Source: Mycolicibacterium rhodesiae JS60
Lineage (GTDB): Bacteria; Actinomycetota; Actinomycetes; Mycobacteriales; Mycobacteriaceae
DNA length: 64,000 nt
Direction of reading: 5' to 3'
Assembly: GCA_000230935.2 (NCBI GenBank)
Contig: AGIQ01000001.1
Coordinates: 1,054,001 to 1,118,000, forward strand
Of this stretch, positions 44,525-52,829 are shown one piece after another (position 1 is the stretch's first letter; each line of letters starts with the position of its first letter). Made by a program: the position numbers and the translations under genes. A model generated the notes under the pieces. It saw only the letters and a list, made by a program, of their open reading frames with translations, was not told the origin of the DNA and did no database searches.

Positions 44525-45481
44525 ATGACAGAACTACGTTTCGACGGCCAGGTGGCCGTCATCACCGGAGCGGGGCGAGGGCTGGGCGCGGAGTACGCCC
44601 GGCTGCTGGCCGCTCGCGGCGCGCAGGTGGTCGTTAACGATCTCGGCGGATCGGTCACGGGTGAGGGAGCTTCGACCGGTGCCGCGGAATCCGCCGCGCA
44701 GCAGATACGCGACTGCGGAGGCGCCGCGATCGCGGACACCCACTCCGTGACGACGCCCGAGGGCGGGCGGGCCATTATCGACACGGCGTTGCAGAAGTGG
44801 GGCCGCATAGACATTCTCGTCAACAACGCTGGGACCGTACTTGATACGCCCTTCGCGGACATGTCGGCTGACCGTCTGGAGCCTCTCATCGACGTCCACC
44901 TCAAGGGAGCCTTCTTTGTCACCCGTCCCGCGTGGAATGTCATGCGCGACCAGGGTTATGGCCGCGTGGTGAACACCTGCTCAGCGGCGGGCATCCTAGG
45001 CTCAGCATCCATGAGCAACTATGGGGCGGCGAAGACCGGCCTGATCGGCTTGACGCGGGTGCTGGCTGCTGAAGGCGCTGAATTCAACATCAAGGTCAAC
45101 GCCATTGCTCCGATTGCTGCGACAAGGATGCTCGAACGGGCAATGGCGGGTATCGATCAGCAGCGCGACGCCGACGCCCAGGCGGCCACCGAAGCTTTGA
45201 TGCGCCCGTTTCTCGAGAAACTCGACCCGGCACGAGTGGCGCCTGTCGTGGCTTACCTAGCGCATACGGATTGCCCGGTTAGCGGTGAATTCTACTCCGC
45301 CGGCGCCGGACAGGTCTCCCGATTCTTCATCGGAAGGACGAAAGGCGTTTTCTATCCAGATCTTTCGGTCGAGGACGTGGCAGAGCACTTCGCTGAGATC
45401 CGCGACGAGACCGATTACACCGTGCCGTCAGGGGTTGCCGATGAGATGGCCGAGCTGTTCGCCGACATCATGAAGGGCTAG
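44525..45481 (+). CDS. SDR of the peroxisomal MFE-2/hydroxyacyl-CoA dehydrogenase type
   Basis: A 318-residue short-chain dehydrogenase. It has VAVITGAGRGLG and the VVVNDLGG strand, which is typical of (3R)-hydroxyacyl-CoA dehydrogenases related to multifunctional enzyme 2. LVNNAGTVLD, a Ser strand (VVNTCSAAG) and NYGAAKTGLIG follow. The extra C-terminal part (SGEFYSAGAGQVSRFF, GVFYPDLSVEDV) is also seen in that group. It likely oxidises a 3-hydroxyacyl-CoA in beta-oxidation of the pathway acid. It is divergent from the TetR gene and convergent with the P450 at 45515. Confidence 0.87.
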   Translation: MTELRFDGQVAVITGAGRGLGAEYARLLAARGAQVVVNDLGGSVTGEGASTGAAESAAQQIRDCGGAAIADTHSVTTPEGGRAIIDTALQKWGRIDILVNNAGTVLDTPFADMSADRLEPLIDVHLKGAFFVTRPAWNVMRDQGYGRVVNTCSAAGILGSASMSNYGAAKTGLIGLTRVLAAEGAEFNIKVNAIAPIAATRMLERAMAGIDQQRDADAQAATEALMRPFLEKLDPARVAPVVAYLAHTDCPVSGEFYSAGAGQVSRFFIGRTKGVFYPDLSVEDVAEHFAEIRDETDYTVPSGVADEMAELFADIMKG

Positions 45482-45514
45482 GGGTGCCTGCGGCGCGATC
45501 ATGCCCGGGCGATC

Positions 45515-46729
45515 TCACGAAACGACGATGCGCAGCCGATCCCAGCCGCGGACGGTCGATGTCGGTGCCAACTGCATGGTGTCGTAGTCGATGTCCCAAT
45601 CGGGGAATCGGTTGAGCAGTTCATCGAGTGCAACCCGGCCCTCCATGCGGGCTAGGTTTGCGCCGAGGCAATAGTGCAGTCCCTTACCAAATGTCAGGTG
45701 GGAGATGTTGCCGCGGTGGATGTCGAACGTGTCGGGGTTCTCGAAGCGCTCAGGGTCACGGTTGGCCGCGCCGAACAAGAGCAGCATAGCGCTTCCCGCG
45801 GGCACAGTGGTTCCGTAGCAGTCGAAGTCGCGCGTGACGTAGCGGGCGACATGCGGACCGGTCGGCTCGAATCGTAGTGTCTCATCAACGACGCTGTTGA
45901 GCAGCGAACGGTCCTCATGGACTTGACGCCGCTGATCAGGATGCTCGGCGAGGACCTTGGCCAGCCAGCCGATCAACCGCCCGGTGGTCTCGTTGCCCGC
46001 CCCGGCTACGACCTGCGTGTAGTGGAGAACCTCGGTGCGGGTCAGCTTGCGCATTACGCCATGCTGGTCTTCGAATTCGACGTTGAGCAGCGCCGTCATC
46101 AGATCGTCCGAGGGATTCTTGGACCGCCACTCGACGTAATCGGCGAACATGCGTCCGTCGGCGATCGCGTCCGACTTGGCGACTTTCATCGGCGTGCCGG
46201 GGCGGGTGCGCAGGTTGGCGTCTTGTTTCTCGCGGAAGCCAACCTGCTGGTCCTCAGGTATGCCCAACAGCATTCCGATCACGCGCATCGGCATCATCGA
46301 CGCGAGTTCGGTGATGATGTCGAAGCTGCCCGATCCGACGAGCGGGTCCAGGCACCCGATGCAATAGCGTCGGATCTGATCCTCGATGGCTGCCACTCGG
46401 CGTGGTGTGAAAACCCGCGACATGAGTCCACGCAGCATCGTGTGCATGGGTGGGTCGGCGAACATCATCACCCCGGGCGGCATGTCGAAATCAGACTGCA
46501 TCAATTCCAGGATGTCACTGCGGGCGTTGGAGAAGGTCTCCCAATTTGCCAGCGCAGCAGCGACATCAGCGTGCCGGGACAGCGCCCAGAAGTCGTACCG
46601 TTCGTTGTAGTACAGGGGCGCCTCTTCCCGCAGCCGGCTGAAGGTCGGGTAGGGATCCGCTGTGATATCGACGTCATAGGGGTCGTAGTAGACGGCCGAA
46701 CCGTTTCCGACGGTATTCGCGATCGACAT
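45515..46729 (-). CDS. Cytochrome P450
   Basis: A 404-residue soluble P450 with an intact I-helix (AGAGNETT), the ExxR motif (DETLRFEP) and the heme loop LTFGKGLHYCLGANLAR. It starts eight bases after the stop of the mycofactocin-type SDR, so the two form an SDR-P450 operon. That operon is controlled by the operator at 47674. It is the third P450 of the island. Its likely role is hydroxylation of the substrate, with the SDR oxidising the resulting alcohol. Confidence 0.93.
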   Translation of the reverse strand: MSIANTVGNGSAVYYDPYDVDITADPYPTFSRLREEAPLYYNERYDFWALSRHADVAAALANWETFSNARSDILELMQSDFDMPPGVMMFADPPMHTMLRGLMSRVFTPRRVAAIEDQIRRYCIGCLDPLVGSGSFDIITELASMMPMRVIGMLLGIPEDQQVGFREKQDANLRTRPGTPMKVAKSDAIADGRMFADYVEWRSKNPSDDLMTALLNVEFEDQHGVMRKLTRTEVLHYTQVVAGAGNETTGRLIGWLAKVLAEHPDQRRQVHEDRSLLNSVVDETLRFEPTGPHVARYVTRDFDCYGTTVPAGSAMLLLFGAANRDPERFENPDTFDIHRGNISHLTFGKGLHYCLGANLARMEGRVALDELLNRFPDWDIDYDTMQLAPTSTVRGWDRLRIVVS

Positions 46730-46737
46730 GGGTTCCT

Positions 46738-47574
46738 CTATTTCAGTAAGCTGCCGGCGTCGACCGGGAGGGTGATACCGGTGATGTAGCGGGCTTCATC
46801 AGAAGCCAGGAACAGCACGGCGTTGCTGACATCTGCTGGTTCGACCCACGGGATTGGCAGGAAGTGAAACGACTGGCAGATGGGGGCGAGGTCCTCGGGG
46901 CCGGGGTCCTCCAGATCGGGCCGGAAAAGCCGGTAGGTCGGCTCGTTCATCAGCAATGGACTGCTGACGTGAGTGGGGTGGACGGTATTGACCCGGATCG
47001 AATCTTGACCCAATTCGACGGCGAAGGTGCGCATGAGACCGACCACACCATGTTTGGCGGTCACGTAGTGACCGACTTGCGGGTAGGCCTTCAATCCGCC
47101 GACCGAGCTTGTGATGATGATCGACCCGCCACGCTTGCCGGACTTCAGATGGGGGACACCGGCCTTGACAGTTTTCCACACTCCGGCGAGGTTGACGTCG
47201 ATCGTCTCTTGCCAGGCCGCCTCGCTGAGCTTATGCAGCTTGACCCCGGTCGTCCCGATGCCCGCGTTGGCCACGATGATGTCGAGCCGGTCCAGCTCCT
47301 CGACACCGCTGTCCAGTGCGGCCTTCAGTGCCTCGTAGTCCCGCACATCGACTTCGGCGGTCACGATGCGTCGATCAAGATTCTTGACCATGTCGGCGGT
47401 CTCGGCGAGGTCGTCCGGAGTGGATCCGGGCGCTGGTGAGTCTTCGAAAGGCTTGCAGATGTCTACTGCGATGATGTCGGCGCCTTCTTGGGCCAACCGA
47501 ACCGCATGGCTGCGGCCTTGTCCCCGGGCTGCCCCCGTGATGAACGCGACCTTGCCCGCTACACGTCCAGCCAT
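46738..47574 (-). CDS. Mycofactocin-associated SDR oxidoreductase
   Basis: A 278-residue SDR of the same family as the one at 8049. It has TGAARGQG, the IIAVDIC strand followed by the family insertion (KPFEDSPAPGSTPDDLAETA), IIVANAGIG, a Ser strand (ITSSVGG) and the catalytic pair in HYVTAKHG. The ATG at 47574 has a GAGGGCGGAG ribosome site and fits the family N-terminus (MAGRVAGKVAFITG). The P450 gene follows. Family membership predicts tightly bound NAD re-oxidised by mycofactocin, whose biosynthesis genes are not in the window. Confidence 0.9.
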   Translation of the reverse strand: MAGRVAGKVAFITGAARGQGRSHAVRLAQEGADIIAVDICKPFEDSPAPGSTPDDLAETADMVKNLDRRIVTAEVDVRDYEALKAALDSGVEELDRLDIIVANAGIGTTGVKLHKLSEAAWQETIDVNLAGVWKTVKAGVPHLKSGKRGGSIIITSSVGGLKAYPQVGHYVTAKHGVVGLMRTFAVELGQDSIRVNTVHPTHVSSPLLMNEPTYRLFRPDLEDPGPEDLAPICQSFHFLPIPWVEPADVSNAVLFLASDEARYITGITLPVDAGSLLK

Positions 47575-47673
47575 CTCCGCCCTCATTATCTCGATGCCGC
47601 TTCGTATGTGCTGCAATGCCAGGGGGCCGACCACGGAGTTGAAAGGGCCCTGATCGGCAACGGCAGATCCATT

Positions 47674-47689
47674 GACCAAATATCTGTTC
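47674..47689. promoter_or_regulatory. Island operator site H (SDR-P450 / TauD divergent promoter)
   Basis: GACCAAATATCTGTTC is the exact consensus on the reverse strand and identical to site G. It lies 99 bases from the SDR start and 131 bases from the TauD-like start. Confidence 0.75.
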
Positions 47690-47820
47690 CACTGTAGTGT
47701 CCGGGTGAGCGCATAGTCAATCGTATGTGTAGAGAGATTTGGCTCTCGGGTCGGCACTTCGGAGTGTTGGCTACTGACGAGAATCGCCCTACCACAGCAC
47801 GATCCCTGCGAAGGAGAGCC

Positions 47821-48666
47821 ATGTCTGTTACCACAAGCGCCATCACTCCGGCCGTCGGCCTCGAGATCAGCGGCATGACATCCAGCGACTTAGCTCAGGC
47901 CGATGCGGCCGATATCGCCCGACGCGCGCTCGAGCAGCATGGAGTCGTCGTGTATCGGGAAGTAAATGTCAGCGACGCCGATTTGGTCACGTTCGCTCGC
48001 CGCCTAGGGACCCTGGTGGTCCAGCCCACCGGAGAACACGAGTATCCCGAGATTCAGACCATCACTATGGATCCCGCCAAGACCAACGCGATTATGGCTT
48101 CCTACCGGCAGGGGAACTTCCATTGGCACATTGACGGTTTGATGGACCCGATCCCGCAGAAGGCGACCCTGCTGACAGCGCGGGCGGTAGATCCCGCCGG
48201 TGGGGATACCGAGTTCGCCAACACCTACGCGGCGTATAACGCCCTGTCCGAGGAGGAGCGCGCCGAACTCGCCGATCTGCGCGTCTTGCATAGCTTCGCG
48301 CATGCCCAGTCGCTCGCCAACCCGGAGCCCACCGACAAGGAGCGCGCAGCGTGGGAGCGGATCCCCACCCAGGTTCATCCGTTGGTATGGAAACGTCGTG
48401 ACGGCCGTACGTCGCTGTTGGTGGGTTCCACCGCTACTGAGATTGTGGGATGGCCCAAGGTCCGGGGACGCGACCTACTAGATCGATTGTTGGACTGGGC
48501 AACTCAGCCGCAGTTCACGCTACGCCAACAGTGGCGCGTCGGCGATCTTGTTATCTGGGACAACACAGGCATGTTGCACCGCGCACTTCCCTTCGCGCCC
48601 ACGTCGGTACGTCTGCTGCACCGCACGACACTTGTGGGTGAAGAGGCTATCGGTGAATTCGTGTAG
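47821..48666 (+). CDS. TauD/TfdA-family Fe(II)/2-oxoglutarate dioxygenase
   Basis: A 281-residue cupin-fold dioxygenase of the TauD family. The iron ligands are H103-x-D105 (HWHIDG) and distal His253 (NTGMLHRAL), with an Arg shortly after (SVRLLHR) for 2-oxoglutarate. It has an AAGGAGA ribosome site and is divergent from the SDR-P450 operon, with a shared operator. Family members hydroxylate substrates beside sulfonate, phenoxy or similar groups; terpenoid and steroid substrates are also known. The actual substrate here is unknown. Confidence 0.9.
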   Translation: MSVTTSAITPAVGLEISGMTSSDLAQADAADIARRALEQHGVVVYREVNVSDADLVTFARRLGTLVVQPTGEHEYPEIQTITMDPAKTNAIMASYRQGNFHWHIDGLMDPIPQKATLLTARAVDPAGGDTEFANTYAAYNALSEEERAELADLRVLHSFAHAQSLANPEPTDKERAAWERIPTQVHPLVWKRRDGRTSLLVGSTATEIVGWPKVRGRDLLDRLLDWATQPQFTLRQQWRVGDLVIWDNTGMLHRALPFAPTSVRLLHRTTLVGEEAIGEFV

Positions 48667-49067
48667 CCCGCTTGGGCGCTGATCGCGGGTGCGGATGCCA
48701 CACAGCAGCGGCCTCGGTGGCTGTAGCCAAGACTTATCGACACAGCGTGTCGGCGCCGACCCGGGGCTGGCACGCGATGATCTCAGTCGGAGTATCGGGC
48801 CTGCTGAGCCGCGCTCGACGTTCAGCGCTGACCACCGAGAAGGTCTGCACCACCGGGCCGGACGAGTCGTTGAGCGCGACGTATCCGGAGTATTCGGCGC
48901 GGCGCAGTCGCTTCGCGAATACGGTTGCCTACAAACATGTTCCAGATCATGTAGGAAGCTAGCTGCGGGTGCGGTATACGGATTCGCAGACAGAATTGAC
49001 AACCCGAATGCAAGCATCCTAACGTTGCGGAACAGATCTTTGGTACTGCGAAAGCATTGGTAGCAAC
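48667..49067. other. 401-base gap; possible remnant and operator
   Basis: No intact gene is present. A minus-strand frame near 48800-48930 reads LRRAEYSGYVALNDSSGP followed by VVQTFSVVSAE. It looks protein-like but has no start or family signature, so it may be a remnant. The operator copy at 49030 is the only supported element. Confidence 0.45.
49030..49045. promoter_or_regulatory. Island operator site I (DUF35-thiolase promoter)
   Basis: GAACAGATCTTTGGTA matches 14 of 16 consensus bases. It lies 66 bases before the DUF35 start at 49112. Confidence 0.65.
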
Positions 49068-49115
49068 ATGACGAAGGTGTTCGAGTTTGGCCAACCTGGA
49101 CCGGCCGGCTTGTGA
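49068..49115 (+). CDS. Possible 15-codon leader peptide before the DUF35 gene
   Basis: An ATG at 49068 opens a 15-residue frame (MTKVFEFGQPGPAGL). Its TGA overlaps the GTG start of the DUF35 gene in a GTGA junction, the arrangement seen in coupled translation. The ribosome site is weak and the peptide is not recognised. It could be chance. Confidence 0.3.
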   Translation: MTKVFEFGQPGPAGL

Positions 49116-49567
49116 CGGACACATCCGAGCGGCCCGCATTTCGGCTCGTCTCAGCACCGCCCCCCGAAGCCATCCCCTTCTGGACGGGGGGTGAGCAGGG
49201 CCGCCTGCTCATCATGCGGTGCCACTCTTGCCGCCGGTACTTCCACCCTCCTGCCCCGGTCTGCTGGCGATGCCGCAGCTTCGATGTCAGCCCAGAGGCT
49301 GTCTCGGGCAAGGCCACGGTCGCGGCGTACACCATCAATAGGCAACCGTGGATCCCAGGATTCGACCCGCCCTACATTGTCGCGATGGTGGAGATCGACG
49401 AGCAGCCCGACCTGCGGTTGATCACGAACGTCATTGGCGTCGACATCGACCATGTCGCGATCGGCATGCCCGTCGAAGTGGACTTCGAAGCGTGGCCTGT
49501 CACCGGTGAGGGCACCACGGTGTGGGTGCCCCTATTTCGGCCCCTCTGTGTTGACGTGACATCGTGA
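49112..49567 (+). CDS. DUF35 / OB-fold zinc-ribbon protein
   Basis: A 151-residue Ltp2-partner-type protein. It has an N-terminal rubredoxin-like zinc ribbon (CHSCRRYFHPPAPVCWRC, four Cys) and a C-terminal OB fold (VAAYTINRQPW, PYIVAMVEIDEQPDLRLITNV). DUF35 domains form complexes with Ltp2-like thiolases. In cholesterol side-chain degradation, the DUF35 part of ChsH2 with Ltp2 performs a retro-aldol step. The stop overlaps the thiolase start by GTGA. The GTG at 49112 has a weak ribosome site. Here it is a stand-alone DUF35 protein, not fused to a MaoC hydratase. Confidence 0.9.
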   Translation: MTDTSERPAFRLVSAPPPEAIPFWTGGEQGRLLIMRCHSCRRYFHPPAPVCWRCRSFDVSPEAVSGKATVAAYTINRQPWIPGFDPPYIVAMVEIDEQPDLRLITNVIGVDIDHVAIGMPVEVDFEAWPVTGEGTTVWVPLFRPLCVDVTS

Positions 49568-50760
49568 ACCGCGGGCCATTCGACGGCAAGGCAGTCATCA
49601 GTGGAGCCGGCAAGTCCGCGGTGGGCCGCCGACTGGGGCGCACCGGCATGGAGCTGACGCTGGAGGCAGCTACTCGAGCGGTCGCTGACGCTGGCCTCAA
49701 TTTCGACGACATCGATGGAATAGCAAGCTATCCCGGTTCCGCGGGAGCGGCGATGGCCGGGTTCTCCGGCGCCGACATCACCGACATCCGCAACGCGCTC
49801 GGTCTACGCAGTCGCTGGTACATGTCCGGGCTCGAGACGGCAGGCCAGATCGGACCGGTCATCGAGGCGTGTATGGCGGTGACCCTCGGATTGGCAAACC
49901 ATGTTCTGGTGTTCCGTTCCGTCTGGGAGTCGACGGCAGCGCAACAGGCTGGCGGAGGACGAGCCTCCACTGTGCTGGGTGACGGCAAGTTGCCGCCGCA
50001 ACTAGCATGGGTTGCCCCCTATGGCGCGGTATCCGCGGTCAACTGGTTGGCCATGCCCGCAACGCGGTATATGTGTGAATTCGGTATGACGCGACGTCAG
50101 CTCGCTGCCATCGCGCTCAATGCGCGACGCAACGCGATGCTGAATCCCGATGCGGTGTACCGCGACCCGATGTCAATGGATGACTATCTTGGCGCACGGA
50201 TGATCTCCGACCCCTTTTGCCTGTATGACTGTGATGCACCGTGTGACGGCGCAACAGCAGTCATTGTCTCGAATCGCACAGCGGCCAAGGGCTTGCCGAA
50301 GCACCCACTGACCGTCGAGTCGGTCGGACCGGCCATGTTCGAGCGGGCGACCTGGGATCAGCGCGGCGACCTCGCCACGATGGCCGCCCACGATTCCGCG
50401 GCGACTCTGTGGGACAACACTTCACTGACACCGCACGATGTCGATATGGCCCAGCTCTACGACGGCTTCAGCTTTCTGACGATCATGTGGCTGGAAGCGT
50501 TGGGATTCTGCGGACGCGGCGAGGCCGGCAAGTTCATCGAAGGCGGTGAACACATCGCGCGCGAGGGGACACTACCGCTGAATACCAGCGGGGGTCAGCT
50601 GTCGGGAGGGCGCTTGCACGGAATGGGATTCCTTCACGAAGCGTGCGTGCAACTGTGGGGCGAAGGTGGCGACCGTCAGGTGTCACGCGTGCCGCAGATC
50701 GTGGCCGTCGGCGTCGGTGGCGGACCGGTCGCCGGGTCGATGCTGGTTAGCTCGCGATGA
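49564..50760 (+). CDS. Ltp2-like thiolase-superfamily protein (likely retro-aldolase)
   Basis: A 398-residue thiolase-fold protein of the lipid-transfer/SCP2-thiolase group. Features are SAVGRRLGRTGMELTLEAA, TAGQIGPVIEACMAV, the Tyr in LYDGFSF (residue 299) and NTSGGQLSGGRLHGMG. There is no cysteine at the usual nucleophile position (around SGLETAGQ), as expected for members that do aldol cleavage rather than thiolysis. With the coupled DUF35 protein it probably cleaves a beta-hydroxyacyl-CoA, releasing a ketone and a small acyl-CoA. It is in the operon with the operator at 49030. Confidence 0.88.
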   Translation: MNRGPFDGKAVISGAGKSAVGRRLGRTGMELTLEAATRAVADAGLNFDDIDGIASYPGSAGAAMAGFSGADITDIRNALGLRSRWYMSGLETAGQIGPVIEACMAVTLGLANHVLVFRSVWESTAAQQAGGGRASTVLGDGKLPPQLAWVAPYGAVSAVNWLAMPATRYMCEFGMTRRQLAAIALNARRNAMLNPDAVYRDPMSMDDYLGARMISDPFCLYDCDAPCDGATAVIVSNRTAAKGLPKHPLTVESVGPAMFERATWDQRGDLATMAAHDSAATLWDNTSLTPHDVDMAQLYDGFSFLTIMWLEALGFCGRGEAGKFIEGGEHIAREGTLPLNTSGGQLSGGRLHGMGFLHEACVQLWGEGGDRQVSRVPQIVAVGVGGGPVAGSMLVSSR

Positions 50761-51270
50761 CACAGCGGAGTTGGCACAGGAATGAGGCGCGAGGACATCG
50801 GATCTGGATGACCAGCAGCCAGGATCCCACCGGCAGATCGCCGGTACCTGCGTGGACACCGACGGGCCTCGCCAGCGGCTCTACCGTGCTGGTGCATCAC
50901 CATTTACACTCGCGGCGAGGTGTATGAGGATTGGCCCGCGCTCAATGTCGGCCCCGCTCGACAGAGCCGACGTCACTATCAATCACGCTCTGGGCGTGGC
51001 AATTTCGCGCATGGTGGGCGGCGGTGTCGAGCCCGCGCGGCGATGCGGCCTGCCGCTGGGCTCCAGAGGAATTGCCCGTTCCGCATCTGGCACGGCTGTC
51101 TTGCGCCCGACCGGCTCCGACGATGGTGATGCTGTCATCGGGGGAATCCGTTTCCGAGGCCCCGCAACGTCATCCGAACTCATCCGCAGGTGCGGATCTT
51201 CACGTCGTCGAGTCATGAGTGTGCTCGGTACCAGCGTATCGAGCGCTTCGCCGGTGAAAGGGAATTGGGA
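50761..51270. other. 510-base gap without a recognisable gene
   Basis: This lies between the thiolase stop and the ALDH start at 51271. Short frames are present but unrecognised; one near 50930 has protein-like words (YEDWPALNVGP) that do not continue. No operator copy was found. Confidence 0.45.
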
Positions 51271-52728
51271 ATGATATTGCAGTCGGTGTTAGACGAGATT
51301 CGTGAGCGCCCGGGCACAGGTGAGGTGATTCCGATCATCGATCCGGTGACCGAGGAGCAGCTCACCGAGTTCACAGACGCTGGCCAGGAGGCGGTCAACG
51401 AGGCGGTCGCGCGGGCGAAGGCTGCGTACGAGGCGGGAGTGTGGGTCGATCTGCCGGGGCGCGAGCGAGCCAAAGTCCTGTGGCGCATCGCAGATTTGAT
51501 CGAGGATCACGCGGCGGAGCTCGCACAGATCGACTCGGCCAACACAGGTATGCCGTTGATGCAGGCGCAGTTGGGAATCCCGACATGTGCGGAGTTCTTC
51601 CGCTACTACGCGGGGTGGTGTACCAAGGTTAACGGCACCGCCTACGACGTGAAGACGACAGGCATCGCGACGGACACATTTGTCAACATGCACGCCTATA
51701 CGCTCAAGGAGCCCTATGGCGTGGTGGGACTGATCTTCCCGTGGAACGGACCGGTATTCAACGCGTGCGCCAAGCTCGCTCCCGCGCTGGCGGCCGGATG
51801 CAGCATGGTCGTCAAACCTGCGGAGGAGACACCGCTATCGGCGTTGCTGCTGGTCCGGCTGATCGCCGAAGCAGGTGTTCCGGACGGTGTGGTTAATCTG
51901 GTGACCGGGTACGGACAAACCGTTGGCGCGGCCATCACTGCGCATCCCGACGTCGAGAAGGTCGCCTTCACCGGGTCGACGGAGGTCGGTAAGGAGATCG
52001 TGCGAGCATCGGCGGCCAACCTCAAGAAGGTCGCGCTGGAGCTCGGTGGTAAGTCGCCGGTGTTGATCTACGAGGATGCCGAGCTGAAGAAGGCCACCTT
52101 CATGGCGGCGATGGGCATCTTCGTGCACTCGGGCCAAGGCTGTGTCTGCGGTTCACGGATCTTCGTCCAGCGCGGGGTGTACGATCGCGTGGTCGAGGGC
52201 ATCGCAGGAGTGGCGAACTCCATGAAGCTGGGCGGTCCCAACGAAGAGGGCGTGATGAGCGGACCGCTCATCAGTGCCAAGCAACTCTCGCGTGTGATGG
52301 GCTTCATCGAGGAGGGCAAGGCCGACGGTGTCGAGGTGGTCGCCGGCGGCTATCGCCTAGACCGGAGGGGCTACTTTGTCCACCCGACCGTGCTCACCAA
52401 CGTCGATCCCACCACCAGCAGGCTCTATCAACAAGAGATCTTCGGTCCAGTAGTGACGATCCTGCCGTTCGACGACGACGACCAAGCCGTCGCCATGGCC
52501 AACGACACGACCTATGGGCTAGCGGCTACCGCGTGGACGACGAATCTGAGTCGCGCCCACACTCTCGGAAAACGGCTGCAGGCTGGCACCGTTACGATCA
52601 ACTGCCAGTTAGTCTTCGACCACGCGGTGCCCTTCGGGGGATACAAGCAGTCTGGCTGGGGCCACGAGTTCGGTCGCGAGGGTATCGAGGCCTACATGAA
52701 GACGAAGTCGGTCTGGGCCCAGCTTTAA
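51271..52728 (+). CDS. Aldehyde dehydrogenase
   Basis: A 485-residue aldehyde dehydrogenase. It has FPWNGPVFNACAKLAPAL, VVKPAEETP, FTGSTEVGKE, the base glutamate in LELGGKSPV and the catalytic cysteine in GQGCVCGSR. It ends with VPFGGYKQSGWGHEFG. The ATG at 51271 (MILQSVLDEIRE) has a GAAAGGGA ribosome site. It is the third ALDH and the last recognisable catabolic gene of the island. It resembles acyl or aromatic aldehyde dehydrogenases, but the substrate is unknown. Confidence 0.93.
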   Translation: MILQSVLDEIRERPGTGEVIPIIDPVTEEQLTEFTDAGQEAVNEAVARAKAAYEAGVWVDLPGRERAKVLWRIADLIEDHAAELAQIDSANTGMPLMQAQLGIPTCAEFFRYYAGWCTKVNGTAYDVKTTGIATDTFVNMHAYTLKEPYGVVGLIFPWNGPVFNACAKLAPALAAGCSMVVKPAEETPLSALLLVRLIAEAGVPDGVVNLVTGYGQTVGAAITAHPDVEKVAFTGSTEVGKEIVRASAANLKKVALELGGKSPVLIYEDAELKKATFMAAMGIFVHSGQGCVCGSRIFVQRGVYDRVVEGIAGVANSMKLGGPNEEGVMSGPLISAKQLSRVMGFIEEGKADGVEVVAGGYRLDRRGYFVHPTVLTNVDPTTSRLYQQEIFGPVVTILPFDDDDQAVAMANDTTYGLAATAWTTNLSRAHTLGKRLQAGTVTINCQLVFDHAVPFGGYKQSGWGHEFGREGIEAYMKTKSVWAQL

Positions 52729-52829
52729 CGGTGTTGGGGGAGCACGCTTTGGCACTTCCGGTTGAGCACCTCATGTGCGGCAGGATCGCCGAATCCGGCC
52801 ACGGTGGCCTAGCCCGGGCTGGACAACCG

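Noticed and set aside
50852..51274. 140-residue plus-strand frame before the third ALDH
   Set aside because: No family signature or ribosome site is seen. It overlaps the better-supported ALDH start, and composition looks non-coding.
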